DNA of 49,774 nt from Cyanobacteria bacterium QS_8_64_29 (GTDB lineage: Bacteria > Cyanobacteriota > Cyanobacteriia > Cyanobacteriales > Rubidibacteraceae), in contig PXQH01000043.1 of the NCBI GenBank assembly GCA_003022125.1, positions 1 through 49,774 on the forward strand, given 5' to 3'. A program made the translations under genes and the position numbers. Below the pieces are notes generated by a model. It was not told where the DNA came from. It saw only the letters and a list, made by a program, of their open reading frames with translations, and did no database searches. Positions 1 to 8,721 of the stretch are shown in pieces; the first letter of the stretch is position 1; each line of letters begins with the position of its first letter.

Positions 1-94
1 CCCGGCTGCCCAAGCTTGCCCCAGCTGGATACGGTTATGGCGTCCACGGATTGGCGAGCCCTCAATTGCCTGCCACAGCGATTGTAGAGCCAAT

Positions 95-112
95 CCGCGG
101 CTGTAGTACTAA
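95..112 (+). repeat. 18-bp terminal repeat, first copy
   Basis: CCGCGGCTGTAGTACTAA occurs here and again, identical and in the same orientation, at 288-305. A near copy (CCGCGACTGTAGTACTA) lies inverted at 2559-2575. It appears to be the end of a short repeat family. The 193-bp spacing between the two direct copies could mark a partial tandem copy. No gene is supported between position 1 and this repeat. Confidence 0.6.
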
Positions 113-214
113 GGGAACCCCCAGATTCAGGATGGGCGGGGCGCTCGCGCCGACTGGGGCCAGGTTAATACTGCAGTCGTGGAGCGGGAGCCGGCCATCC
201 ATCTTGGCAATGCA

Positions 215-305
215 CGACTGCTGGAGTTGGGGTATCTCAATGTGTCAGCAGAGGCAACATTGCTCTACCAATAGCTTCAGCCCCAAACCGCGGCTGTAGT
301 ACTAA
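215..305 (+). repeat. Short dispersed repeat (family 2), copy a
   Basis: About 90 bases align, by eye at roughly 80 per cent identity, with the reverse complement of 2559-2650. The block starts near GGCAATGCACGACTGCTGG and ends in the 18-bp terminal repeat. The 3' end of the methyltransferase remnant (minus strand) runs into it, so that gene's last codons are repeat-derived. One reading frame of the repeat looks protein-like in both copies (NARLLELGYLNV here, YARLLELEHLNL in the other). It may therefore be a fragment of an unidentified coding sequence rather than a pure non-coding element. Confidence 0.55.
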
Positions 306-1458
306 CCTGATAGGAATTTCTCCATGAAACCCGGTGAAGGGTCGCTTCTTGATGTTGGAAAAAGAGCCAGGCGATGGGGAAAAAAGTAAGATAGCTATTA
401 TAAGTCTCAAGGCTAACTAATTTTAGGGCTTTGTGTTGGTTGGCAGCTAATCGTTCGTACCAGGCACGAATTGTCGGTTTATAATCGTCGAGGGAGTCGT
501 GGGTGATTTTGAAGCCTGCGCGGTTGGCTGCTTCAAGATGTTTGTGATGTAAGACAAGCATCGATCCGGGAAAGAAAATTTGCAGCGCGAGCGCGCTTAC
601 CGGATAAGGTTCCTTATTAAAGGAGAAAAACTGATGTACTGCTATTCCCCCTGGTGTTAAAGCCTCGTAAATTTTACGATAAAGTCCATACAACTCCTGG
701 GGTCGGACATGCTCTAAGGCGCCGATGGAGAAGATGCGATCATAGCTTCGATTGTCAAAAGAATCAGTCACGAAATTCTTGAGCTTGACATCAAGGTTCA
801 GCTCCTGCTGAGCATATGCCAGTTGCTCTTTAGCAAGAGTGAGTCCGCATAACTTACCTTGATGGCCCGAATCTCGAAGGAATTTTAGCATTGCCCCCCA
901 ACCACAGCCTAAATCTACAGCAGTCATAGACCACATGTGAACGGAGCTAGCTTGTTGGGCAAAACTTTGGGATCCTCTCAAATGGGGATCGAAGCTTTCA
1001 GACACAAGCCCACTCGTCTGTTCACTATCCATGTGTTTTTGCTATAGAATTTTCTCTTGTCCACTGAGATTTAAAAGCTTACGCAGGTATTCCACTTTGT
1101 TTGCTTGTGCTTGTTCTAGAGTATCTTTTTCGCTGAGAAATCGGGCACAGGTATAAAAACGATATTGGGCATCGAGAAAAAGGGCGTAAAAATCATTGGA
1201 AACATCGTAGTGGGCTTCAATTCCAACTGCATGATCTGGCTTTAACATTTCATCAATATATGCCTTGCGCTTTGACTCTGAAGGATACCTTTTCGCAAAG
1301 TTCTCCAACCAAGTCGGTTTCGGGTTTTTCCAAAATTGCCAATTCTTAACGGGATCCAAAGGAAAAGGAGTCTGGATTCGGTATTGCGCGATTGCGTACA
1401 GCAATCCCCTATCGATGAAATCCGAAACAAGTTTTGAGAATCTTGCTAGTTGCACCAT
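277..1458 (-). pseudogene. Cyclopropane-fatty-acid-synthase-type SAM methyltransferase, split by a short insertion element
   Basis: Two minus-strand reading frames in the same phase form one methyltransferase. 1458-1042 (138 aa) holds the family's HYDVSNDFYALFLD stretch and ends at ...SGQEKIL followed by TAG. 1032-277 (251 aa) resumes with DLGCGWG (SAM-binding motif I), then FSIGALEHV and a proline/glycine turn LTPGG. Between IL and DLG lies a 127-bp element plus a duplicated TA. Deleting 129 bases joins EKIL directly to DLGCGWG, the normal family arrangement. Because 129 is a multiple of three, the only in-frame stop is the TAG at 1042-1044, and the element offers a new ATG at 1032. The C-terminus runs into a second repeat at about 304. 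The region is visibly more AT-rich than its neighbours, which suggests acquisition. The original enzyme would methylate a lipid double bond or similar substrate. The present halves are probably inactive unless the TAG is read through or the downstream half is re-initiated. Confidence 0.8.
918..1044 (-). mobile_element. MITE-like element (family 1), copy 1, inside methyltransferase gene
   Basis: This 127-bp element is flanked by TA on both sides (916-917 and 1045-1046). Read on the minus strand it begins TAGCAAAAACACATGG and ends CACATGTGGTCTATGACTGCTG, so its two ends are imperfect inverted repeats: TATAGCA..CACATG..GTGAAC against TACAGCA..CACATG.TGAAC. A second copy, about 85 per cent identical by eye, is at 42501-42628. 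The host gene is restored exactly if element plus one TA is removed, so this is an insertion. TA duplication is typical of IS630/Tc1-mariner-mobilised elements; that assignment is an inference. No transposase is encoded. On this strand the element is open from an ATG at 1032 to its end, fusing 39 codons to the downstream methyltransferase half. Confidence 0.8.
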
Positions 1459-1553
1459 ACTCCAAACTCCAATTGAGGCATTGCTCTGAGCTCAACTTTT
1501 GTCCTTTTGGATTTTAAGCAGCGTAGCAGAGGCATTCCAGCAGCGTATCAATA

Positions 1554-1760
1554 ATACCAATTTGAGCAGCGGATGCACGCTTTCCAAAGAACATAACCCC
1601 CATATTGAGGAAATTTCGGAGATCAGAATCTAGCGCACAAGCCACGAGAATTGGTATAACTGGCGGTGGCGAATTCTGCCACAGTCGGGGATCTCGAAAA
1701 AAACACCGGCTATGGCTCTCGCCGGACAGCAGCTAGGGCGTCTTTTGCTCAAATTGGTAT
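1554..1760. mobile_element. ATACCAATT-ended inverted-repeat element (family 3), copy A
   Basis: ATACCAATTTGAGCA at 1554-1568 is repeated perfectly inverted at 1746-1760, giving a 207-bp unit with 15-bp terminal inverted repeats. An internal AATTGGTAT ends at about 1659, so 1554 to about 1659 could be a shorter complete unit in its own right. That shorter part is homologous to the reverse complement of 2072-2170. The unit cuts off the 3' end of the neighbouring IS5-type transposase. It has no coding potential. Together with the roughly 95 bases before it, it fills the gap between the methyltransferase and the transposase remnant. Confidence 0.65.
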
Positions 1761-2515
1761 GACGGCTCGCTCGATGCGGTTGCGCTTCCGGTAGCTGCTT
1801 CGGTCAGAGGGGCCTGTCCGGGACTCGTTGCGTTTGTGGGGGATGGTCAGTCGAATGTTGGTGAGCGTAACGGCGGATGGCCCGGCTGCTGTAGGCTTTG
1901 TCGGCGACGAGCCGGTGGGGCTGGCACTTGGGCCGGCCGGGACCGTGCCCGTTGAGCTGCACCGGGCGCATCAAGGGTAGGAACATGGACGCATCGTGCT
2001 GGTGGCCTGCGGTTAGGGCCAGGACCAGTGGCTTGCCCATGCCATCAGTGCGTAGGTGCACTTTGGTACTGATACCAATTCTCGTGGCTTGTGCACTAAA
2101 TTTCGACCTACAAAACTCCCTCAATATGGGAGTCATATTCTTTGGAAAGCGTGCATCCACTGCTCAAATTCGCTGCGCGCGAGCCTCGCGCGCAGTGCTG
2201 GTGAGCCTGGACCGCCGTGCTGTCGATGAAGTGCTGGTTCCAATCCAGCTGGCAGCGCTGCTGGGCCAGTTGCTGCAACTCCGTCCCAATGCGCTCCCAA
2301 ATACCGGCCTGGCGCCAGCGGTAGAAACGGTTAGCGACTGTGGGCTAGGGACCGTAGTGCCAGGGCAGCTCGCGCCAAGGTGCCCCAGTGCGCAGGATCC
2401 AGAAGATGCCGTTGAGAATGCGGCGGTGGTTGTGGGCCGGTCGTCCGGTGCTTGGCTGGGGCATCAGTGGCTGCAAGCGGTTTCACTCCCAATCGGATAG
2501 GTCAGATTCGCTCAT
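1761..2515 (-). pseudogene. IS5-family transposase remnant (two nonsense codons, internal insertion, lost 3' end)
   Basis: Reading the minus strand from ATG 2515 gives MSESDLSDWE[14 protein letters not shown], then [21 protein letters not shown]-stop-PTVANRFYRWRQAGIWERIG, then FIDSTAVQAHQH. These match the N-terminal half of IS5-type DDE transposases. Both stops fall where the family has tryptophan (TGG to TGA, TGG to TAG). Downstream the gene resumes with ISTKVHLRTDGMGKPLVLAL and AGHQHDASMF, then LVADKAYSSRAIR, a frameshift, and HKRNESRTGPSDR...RKRNRIERA before it runs into the repeat at 1760. A family-3 element sits between the two halves and replaces part of the usual ALGRSRGG region. Not functional. 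No intact IS ends were recognised. Confidence 0.8.
2072..2170 (-). mobile_element. ATACCAATT-ended element (family 3), copy B, nested in transposase remnant
   Basis: The stretch starting ATACCAATTCTCGTGGC and ending TGCTCAAATT aligns with the reverse complement of about 1561-1659 (shared blocks include AAGCGTGCATCC and CTCGTGGCTTGTGC). Its right end stops at AAATT without the GGTAT that completes the inverted repeat in copy A. It disrupts the transposase reading frame between the AHQH and ISTKVHL motifs, so it arrived after the IS or during its decay. Confidence 0.6.
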
Positions 2516-2558
2516 GCGGCCAACTTTAGGCCGCTCTACCTAGTTTGCGAATGCGCCC

Positions 2559-2660
2559 TAGTACTACAGTCGCGGTTTGCATCTGGAACTAGCCAGTAGA
2601 GCGATGTTGCATCTGCTGGCAAATTGAGATGCTCCAACTCCAGCAGTCGTGCATAGCCAA
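2559..2660 (-). repeat. Short dispersed repeat (family 2), copy b
   Basis: On the minus strand this runs from about CTACAACGGCTTTGGC to CCGCGACTGTAGTACTA and aligns with 215-305 along its length. The two ends can be drawn as a weak inverted repeat (CTACAACGGC..TTTGGC against CTACAGTCGCGGTTTGC). It replaces the 3' end of the signal-peptide gene beginning at 3112. Confidence 0.5.
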
Positions 2661-3112
2661 AGCCGTTGTAGGCGCGCTAGCTCGCGCTTGAGCTCGAACG
2701 AGCGAATGCCTTGAATGCTGTCGATGCTGCCCACATCGAGCAGCGACAGCTCTAAGGGGAGGCTTTTAGTTATACCGTCTGCAGGTGTTCGCCCAGCAGT
2801 CGGCAGCGGTGCCCGATACGCTACCAAATAGGTCGTGTCTTGGACTGAGACCTTTCGGCCGCGGGTATAGTAGACATTGGGCGCGAGTCCCAAAAGTGGC
2901 GCAACGCCAGAGAGCAGCCCTGAGGTGACATTTCCGGGCCGGCCGCCGATGCGGATGCTGCGCCAGCTCGGATCGAAGTTTTGCAACTGCCGTGTGAGCG
3001 GGAACCGGTTGCCGGCGAGCAGCTCGGTCAGCTGGGAGGCGCGGGCTGGCTGCCCCGCTGCAACTAGGGCAGCAGTGATCGCGGCCAGTCCAATGGCTGG
3101 CTAGCGGCGCAT
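2564..3112 (-). pseudogene. Signal-peptide protein of unknown function with an in-frame TAG at codon 4
   Basis: From ATG 3112 the minus strand reads MRR-stop-PAIGLAAITAALVAAGQ, then PARASQLTELLAGNRF, then QNFDPSWRSIRIGG and GLAPNVYYTRGRKVSVQDTT. The N-terminal part is a typical cleavable export signal ending in ARAS, so the protein was probably exported. A TAG interrupts it after three codons. No ATG, GTG or TTG lies between that TAG and the mature region; the first ATG-type restart (2986) is past the signal. The last residues come from the family-2 repeat, so the native C-terminus is lost. I do not recognise the family. The reading frame is otherwise clean over about 120 codons, so the damage looks recent. 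Confidence 0.55.
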
Positions 3113-3265
3113 GGGGAGGTTCGAGCGCAAGTGCCTGAGTTCGTCAAGAGACTAGCGCTCTGACCTTAGCACAGCTGGCGTCCTGACAAGCCTTGCGCGC
3201 TCCTGGGTCGTTGCTGCCAGCAATGGCGGTTAAGCTGGTGTCTATCGAGCGACCGCCCCAGCGCC

Positions 3266-5983
3266 ATGAGCGACAGTTCCCAACAAACGACGGATTTTGT
3301 CGGCCTGCACATCCACAGCGACTACAGCCTGCTCGATGGCGCCTCGCAGCTCCCGGCGCTTGTCGATCGCGCGGTCGAGCTAGGCATGCCCGCGATCGCG
3401 CTGACCGACCACGGCGTCATGTACGGCGCGATCGAGCTAATCAAGCTCTGCCGCAACAAAGGCATCAAGCCCATCATCGGCAACGAGATGTACGTCATCA
3501 ACGCCGATGACATCCAGACCAAAGGCCGCTACCGCAAGTACCACCAGGTGGTGCTGGCCAAAAACACCCAGGGCTACAAAAACCTAGTCAAGCTCACCAC
3601 CGAGTCCCACCTGCGCGGGGTGCAAGGGCGCGGGATCTTCGCTCGCCCCTGCATCAACAAGCACCTGCTGGCGCAATACAGTGAGGGACTGATCGTCACC
3701 AGTGCTTGCCTGGGTGGCGAGGTGCCCCAGGCCATCCTGGCGGGCGAGCTCAAGCGCGCGCGCGAGATCGCCCAGTGGTACAAAGCCGTCTTTGGCGAGG
3801 ACTATTACCTCGAAATTCAGGATCACGGCTCGCCCGAGGACCGCATCGTCAACGTGGAGCTGGTCAAAATCGCGCGCGAGCTGGATCTGAGCATCGTGGC
3901 GACCAACGACTCGCACTTTATCTCCTGCAACGACGTTGAGGCCCACGACGCGCTGATCTGCATCCAAACCGGCAAGCTCATCACCGAGGACAAGCGCCTG
4001 CGCTACAGCGGCACTGAATACCTCAAATCGGGCGAGGAAATGGCGCAGCTATTTCGCGATCACCTGCCCGATGAGGTCATCCAGCAAGCCCTGGCCACCA
4101 CCCGCGAAGTTGCCGAGAAAGTCCAGCCCTACGACATCCTGGGCGAGCCGCGCATCCCCGACTTTCCCGTACCGGCCGGCCACACCGCCGATAGTTACCT
4201 GGAAGAGCTTACCTGGCAGGGACTGCTCGAGCGCTTGGAGTGCAACGAGCTCAGCGAGGTCGGCAGCGACTACAAAGAGCGCCTGCAGCACGAGCTCAAA
4301 ATCATGCAGCAGCGCGGGTTCTCCACTTACTTTCTAGTGGTTTGGGACTACATCAAGTTCGCCCGCGACAACGACATCCCAGTCGGTCCGGGGCGCGGCT
4401 CGGCGGCCGGATCGCTGGTGGCCTACGCGCTGCGCATCACCAACATCGATCCCGTCCACCACGGCCTGCTGTTCGAGCGCTTTCTCAACCCTGAGCGGTC
4501 TTCCATGCCCGACATTGACACTGACTTTTGCATCGAGCGGCGCGAGGAAGTCATCGACTACGTAACCCGGCGCTACGGCGAAGATCGCGTGGCCCAGATC
4601 ATTACCTTCAACCGCATGACTTCCAAGGCCGTGCTCAAAGATGTGGCGCGGGTGCTGGGTATCTCCTTTGCCGAATCCAACCGCATGGCCAAGCTCATCC
4701 CAGTGGTACGCGGCAACCCCACGCCCCTGGCCACCATGGTCTCGGAGGAAACGCCCGAGCCGCAGTTCAAGCAGGAATACGAAAACGATCCCCAAATCCG
4801 CCGCTGGGTGGATATGGCCATCCGGATCGAGGGCACCAACAAAACCTACGGCGTCCACGCGGCCGGCATCGTTATCTCGGCCCAGCCGCTCGACGAAGTG
4901 GTCCCGCTGCAGACCAACAACGACGGGGCCACCATCACCCAGTACTTTATGGACGATCTGGAGTCGTTGGGCCTGCTCAAAATGGACTTTTTGGGCCTCA
5001 AAAACCTAACGACCATCCAGCGCACTACCGAGCTCGTGGCCAGCAACCGCGGCGTCAAACTGGATCCCGACGAGCTGACGCACCAGGAGCGCGAGGCCCA
5101 GCGGCTGGCGCTGGAGCAACAGCAGTCCCAACCGGACGACGTCCGCAAGGCCTACCAGCTGCTGCAAGACGGCTACCTGGAAGGGGTGTTTCAGCTCGAG
5201 TCGTCGGGCATGCTCAAGGTCGTCCAGGACCTGGGGCCCACCAGCGTTGAAGACCTATCCTCCATTTTGGCCCTGTACCGGCCCGGCCCGCTCGATGCCG
5301 GCCTTATCCCCAAATTCATCAACCGCAAGCACGGCCGCGAGGCCACCCAGTACGACCATCCCTGGCTGGAGCCCATCCTGAAAGAGACCCATGCGGTCAT
5401 GGTCTATCAGGAGCAGATCATGCGCATCGCGCAAGAGCTCGCCAGCTACTCGCTGGGACAAGCCGACCTGCTGCGCCGGGCCATGGGCAAAAAGAAAATC
5501 AAGGAGATGGAAAAGCACCGCGAGATGTTTATCGACGGTGCGACTCAAAACGGCATCGACCGCCAATTTGCCGAGGATCTGTTCGAGCAGATGCGGCTGT
5601 TCGCCGAGTACTGCCTCAGCTACGACACCGAGGTCGTCACCCTCGAGTACGGGTTGATGCCCATCGGGCGCATCGTTGAGGAGCGGATCGCGTGCCAGGT
5701 CGTCAGCGTGGATCCCAACGGCTACGTCTACACCCAGCCTGTGGCCCAGTGGCACTACCGCGGCCAGCAACCGCTCTACGCGTACGAGCTCGACAATGGC
5801 GCCTGCATCCGCGCTACCCCCGACCACGAGTTCATGACGGCCCAGGGGGACTGGCTGCCCATCGATGAGATCTTCGAGCGCGGCTTGGAGCTCAAATCCG
5901 TTGCCCGAGCCTCCCCTAGCGAGCCGCTGCCGCCAGCAGCGGCAGAACCCTTCACGGTGCCGGGGCGAACCGCTGCCAGTTGA
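3266..5983 (+). CDS. dnaE: DNA polymerase III alpha subunit, N-terminal part fused to the N-half of a split intein
   Basis: This is the replicative polymerase catalytic subunit as found in split-dnaE cyanobacteria. Residues 10-200 form the PHP domain ([13 protein letters not shown]). The polymerase core carries the catalytic aspartates at PDIDTDF (D416, D418) and KMDFLG (D574). The extein ends at FAEY (residue 782). Cys783 opens the intein N-fragment [14 protein letters not shown], with the block B histidine in RATPDHEFM and [13 protein letters not shown] near the end. The intein fragment is 123 residues, similar to known DnaE-n halves. The partner (intein-C plus the DnaE C-terminal extein) is not in this window and must be encoded elsewhere. 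Splicing in trans would rebuild the full subunit. The last residues after LKSVARAS are proline/alanine rich and not conserved. The 3' end overlaps nagA, on the other strand, by 32 bases. Confidence 0.97.
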   Translation: MSDSSQQTTDFVGLHIHSDYSLLDGASQLPALVDRAVELGMPAIALTDHGVMYGAIELIKLCRNKGIKPIIGNEMYVINADDIQTKGRYRKYHQVVLAKNTQGYKNLVKLTTESHLRGVQGRGIFARPCINKHLLAQYSEGLIVTSACLGGEVPQAILAGELKRAREIAQWYKAVFGEDYYLEIQDHGSPEDRIVNVELVKIARELDLSIVATNDSHFISCNDVEAHDALICIQTGKLITEDKRLRYSGTEYLKSGEEMAQLFRDHLPDEVIQQALATTREVAEKVQPYDILGEPRIPDFPVPAGHTADSYLEELTWQGLLERLECNELSEVGSDYKERLQHELKIMQQRGFSTYFLVVWDYIKFARDNDIPVGPGRGSAAGSLVAYALRITNIDPVHHGLLFERFLNPERSSMPDIDTDFCIERREEVIDYVTRRYGEDRVAQIITFNRMTSKAVLKDVARVLGISFAESNRMAKLIPVVRGNPTPLATMVSEETPEPQFKQEYENDPQIRRWVDMAIRIEGTNKTYGVHAAGIVISAQPLDEVVPLQTNNDGATITQYFMDDLESLGLLKMDFLGLKNLTTIQRTTELVASNRGVKLDPDELTHQEREAQRLALEQQQSQPDDVRKAYQLLQDGYLEGVFQLESSGMLKVVQDLGPTSVEDLSSILALYRPGPLDAGLIPKFINRKHGREATQYDHPWLEPILKETHAVMVYQEQIMRIAQELASYSLGQADLLRRAMGKKKIKEMEKHREMFIDGATQNGIDRQFAEDLFEQMRLFAEYCLSYDTEVVTLEYGLMPIGRIVEERIACQVVSVDPNGYVYTQPVAQWHYRGQQPLYAYELDNGACIRATPDHEFMTAQGDWLPIDEIFERGLELKSVARASPSEPLPPAAAEPFTVPGRTAAS

Positions 5984-7112
5984 GCTCGCCGCCCCCATCC
6001 GCAAACCAGCGCAGCAGCGCGGCCGGCTGCCCAGGGGCCAGTCCCGGCTCCCCGATCGCGGCCCGGGGCGCTTCGGTGGCGAGCGTGATCGCCACCTCGG
6101 GCGCGCAGGCGCCCCAGCGCACCAGGTTGCACGCCCCTTCCAGCAGCGGCAGCGTGGTGCCGGCGAGCGTGCCGTCGCTCAGTCGCGCTGTGCCGCCAGC
6201 CACGGTGACCGTGCGACCGTCCCAGGGGTAGTCCCCTTCAGGCAGACCCAGCGGTGCCAGGGCATCGCTGACTAAAAACGCCCCCCGCTCGCCCTGCACG
6301 GCGCGCAACAGCAGTTGCAGCATGGTGGGACAAACGTGGACGCCGTCGGCGATGGTGCCGCAGCGCACCCCAGAGGCGGTTAGCGTCGCTCCCAGCAGGC
6401 CCGGTTCGCGGTGGTGCAGGCCCGGCATGGCATTGAAGGCATGGGTCACCATGGAGGCCCCTTGCCCGAAGGCGGCGCGCGCTTGCAGCTCGTCGGCTAG
6501 CGAGTGGCCCAGACTGACGGTCGTGCCGCGCGCGCGCAACTCGGCAATGGCATGGCCGTCGGGATCGAGCTCTGGCGCTAGCGTGACGATGCGCACGGCA
6601 TCGCCGCGATCGCCCAGCAACTGCCGCACGCGCTGGGCCGTTAGCGGCTGCAGCCACTGTGCCGGGTGAGCGCCGCGCTTGTCCGGGTTGAGGAAGGGCC
6701 CTTCCAAGTGCGCGCCCAGGATGCGCGCCTCGCGCGCGGGTTGGGCTGCCCGGTACTGCGCGATCGCGGCCAGCGCTTGCTGCACCCGCTCCGGGGCGCT
6801 GGTGATGAGGGTGGGCGCGTAGGCATCGATGCCCTGCTGCCACAAAAAGGTGCCCACCTGGGCCAAGCGATCGCGGTTAGCCGGGGTTAGCTCGGGAAAG
6901 GCCAGGCCCAGCGCCCCGTTGACTTGCAGGTCTACCCCGCCGCGCGAGATCCAGTCGCCGGCGACATCGTACTGCGGCTGCGTTGGGGCTGAGGCCGGCG
7001 CTTGGGCCATGGGAGCAATTGCAGCGATCGCGCCATCGGCGCCGACGCTGATGCGCTGCCGGCCTTGCCCGCCAGGGACCCGCGCGTTGGTAATATCGAA
7101 ACCGCTTGCCAT
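5952..7112 (-). CDS. nagA: N-acetylglucosamine-6-phosphate deacetylase
   Basis: 386 aa, normal family length. It removes acetate from GlcNAc-6-phosphate, giving glucosamine-6-phosphate in amino-sugar and cell-wall recycling. Metal and substrate motifs are visible: [12 protein letters not shown] near the N-terminus, [34 protein letters not shown] with metal-ligand histidines, IADGVHV, and the catalytic aspartate region [10 protein letters not shown]. It is divergent from purE with only 29 bases between start codons, so the two promoters must lie largely within each other's coding sequence or in that gap. It converges on dnaE with a 32-base tail overlap. Confidence 0.93.
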   Translation of the reverse strand: MASGFDITNARVPGGQGRQRISVGADGAIAAIAPMAQAPASAPTQPQYDVAGDWISRGGVDLQVNGALGLAFPELTPANRDRLAQVGTFLWQQGIDAYAPTLITSAPERVQQALAAIAQYRAAQPAREARILGAHLEGPFLNPDKRGAHPAQWLQPLTAQRVRQLLGDRGDAVRIVTLAPELDPDGHAIAELRARGTTVSLGHSLADELQARAAFGQGASMVTHAFNAMPGLHHREPGLLGATLTASGVRCGTIADGVHVCPTMLQLLLRAVQGERGAFLVSDALAPLGLPEGDYPWDGRTVTVAGGTARLSDGTLAGTTLPLLEGACNLVRWGACAPEVAITLATEAPRAAIGEPGLAPGQPAALLRWFADGGGELNWQRFAPAP

Positions 7113-7141
7113 TGCAGCCCTAGCGCCCCAAGGAAACGACC

Positions 7142-7675
7142 ATGCCCGCCAACGAGCCGGAAGTCGGCGTCATTATGGGCAGCGACTCCGACCTGCCCAC
7201 CATGCAGGGGGCCGTAACGGCCTGCGATGCCCTGGGCGTGGCGTGCGAGCTCGCTATTGTCTCCGCTCATCGTACCCCAGATCGGATGGTGGACTACGCC
7301 CGCAGTGCCAGCGATCGCGGGCTCAAAGTGATCGTGGCGGGCGCGGGTGGGGCCGCTCACCTGCCGGGGATGGTGGCCTCGCTCACGCCGCTGCCGGTGA
7401 TCGGCGTCCCCGTGCCCAGCCGGCACTTGCAGGGGATGGACTCGCTCTACTCCATCGTCCAGATGCCGCCGGGCATCCCAGTGGCGACAGTGGCCATCGG
7501 CAATGCCCGCAATGCCGGCCTGCTGGCCGTCCAAATCCTGGCAGCCCAACGCCCGACCCTGCAGCAAGTGCTGCAGCAGTACCGCCAGCAGCTCGGCGAT
7601 GCCGTGCGCGACAAGCAAGCCCAGCTCGAGCGCACCGGCATGCGCGAGTACCTGCGCCAGCAGGAGGGTCAGTAG
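7142..7675 (+). CDS. purE: N5-carboxyaminoimidazole ribonucleotide mutase
   Basis: 177 aa. It converts N5-CAIR to CAIR in de novo purine synthesis. Family signatures: IMGSDSDLPTM at the N-terminus, IVSAHRTPDRM, AGAGGAAHLPGM, and GIPVATVAIGNARNAGLLA. The start has a good ribosome site (AAGGAAACGACC before ATG). Its TAG is immediately followed, with no spacer, by the GTG of the betaine-binding protein gene, so the two are almost certainly co-transcribed. Confidence 0.95.
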   Translation: MPANEPEVGVIMGSDSDLPTMQGAVTACDALGVACELAIVSAHRTPDRMVDYARSASDRGLKVIVAGAGGAAHLPGMVASLTPLPVIGVPVPSRHLQGMDSLYSIVQMPPGIPVATVAIGNARNAGLLAVQILAAQRPTLQQVLQQYRQQLGDAVRDKQAQLERTGMREYLRQQEGQ

Positions 7676-8692
7676 GTGCTTGCGCGATCGCGCTGGGCCC
7701 GGCTAGGGCAACGCTGGGGGTGGCTGAGCGCGCTCGTAGCCCTTTTGGCGCTCGTCAGCGGCGCTTGCGAGCGCGAACCGCAGGTGCTCCAGCCCACCTA
7801 CAGTACCCGCGAGGAGATCTTTCAAACCGAAGTCGTCAACCTGGGGCTGGAGCGCTTGGGCTTTGCCGTGGATGCCCCCGGCAAGCAGTTGAGCTACGCT
7901 ACCGCGCACGCCGCCATTGCCGAAGGCAACTCCGATTACGCGGCCAACCACTGGAACCCGCTGCACGACCCCTTCTTTCAAAGCAGCGGCGGCGAGAGCG
8001 CCCTGCAGCGCTTGGACACCATCGTTGCGCCGGCGCTGCAGGGCTATCTGGTGGATGGGCAAACTGCTCGGGCTGTCGGCCTGAGCAGCCTGCAACAGCT
8101 GCGCCAACCCGAGATTGCCGAGCGCTTCGATACCGATGGCGACGGCCGCGCCAACTTGCTGGGCTGCAACCCGGGCTGGCAGTGCGAGTCCGTCATCGAG
8201 CACCACCTGCAGGAGTACGGCCTCGAGGACACGGTCGAGCAGGAGCAGGGCATCTACAGCGACATGATGGCTGATGCCATCGAGCGCTTCGAGCGCGGCG
8301 AGCCCATTTTGTACTACGGCTGGATTCCGTCTTGGGTTGGGGCCGTGCTGCAGCCTGGCAGTGACGTGCAGTGGCTGACCGTCCCTTATACCTCGCTGCC
8401 GCAGCGTCCCTTAACCGCCGAGAATACCCAAATGAACGGCCAAAATTTGGGCTTTCCGGCCAATCAAATCCAGACTCTGGCCAACGCTGGCTTTGCCCAG
8501 CGCCATCCGGTCGTGCGGCGCTGGCTGGAGCTAGTTGAGATTCCCATTAGCGATCTCAACGCCGAGTACCGCTACATGCGGCGCAACGATGCCACCCCAG
8601 CCGACATTCGCGATCGCGCCCAAGACTGGATCGCGCAGCACGAGCACCAGTTCGAGCGTTGGTTGGAGCGCGCCCGCAACGCCGCCCGGTGA
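7676..8692 (+). CDS. Glycine betaine/proline-type ABC transporter substrate-binding lipoprotein
   Basis: 338 aa from a GTG that abuts the purE stop codon. A hydrophobic signal (LSALVALLALVSGACE) places a lipobox cysteine near residue 31. The rest is a type II periplasmic binding fold of the ProX/OpuAC kind: YSTREEIFQTEVVNLGLERLGF, YAANHWNPLHDPFF and EPILYYGWIPSWV supply the aromatic residues expected to cage a quaternary amine. No permease or ATPase gene adjoins it. A separate OpuC-type system is at 34.7-37.1 kb, so this is an orphan binding protein that may share another transporter. Role inferred: compatible-solute uptake during salt stress. Confidence 0.8.
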   Translation: MLARSRWARLGQRWGWLSALVALLALVSGACEREPQVLQPTYSTREEIFQTEVVNLGLERLGFAVDAPGKQLSYATAHAAIAEGNSDYAANHWNPLHDPFFQSSGGESALQRLDTIVAPALQGYLVDGQTARAVGLSSLQQLRQPEIAERFDTDGDGRANLLGCNPGWQCESVIEHHLQEYGLEDTVEQEQGIYSDMMADAIERFERGEPILYYGWIPSWVGAVLQPGSDVQWLTVPYTSLPQRPLTAENTQMNGQNLGFPANQIQTLANAGFAQRHPVVRRWLELVEIPISDLNAEYRYMRRNDATPADIRDRAQDWIAQHEHQFERWLERARNAAR

Positions 8693-8721
8693 CGCGCGCT
8701 CTATCGGCCAGGGGCTTCAAC

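Noticed and set aside
95-305. Direct repeats considered as a CRISPR fragment
   Set aside because: Only two direct copies 193 bases apart with no spacer-sized periodicity, and the third copy is inverted; they are ends of a dispersed repeat.
1898-2500. 200-codon frame opposite the transposase remnant
   Set aside because: Exact antisense of IS5-type coding sequence; no homology of its own apparent.
5612-5983. DnaE looked truncated at its C-terminus
   Set aside because: The last 123 residues are a canonical split-intein N-half, so the short gene is the normal split form, not a pseudogene.
7024-7031. GCGATCGC octamers considered as regulatory sites
   Set aside because: They are scattered through coding regions in both orientations, as expected of the cyanobacterial HIP1 repeat; no promoter association seen.
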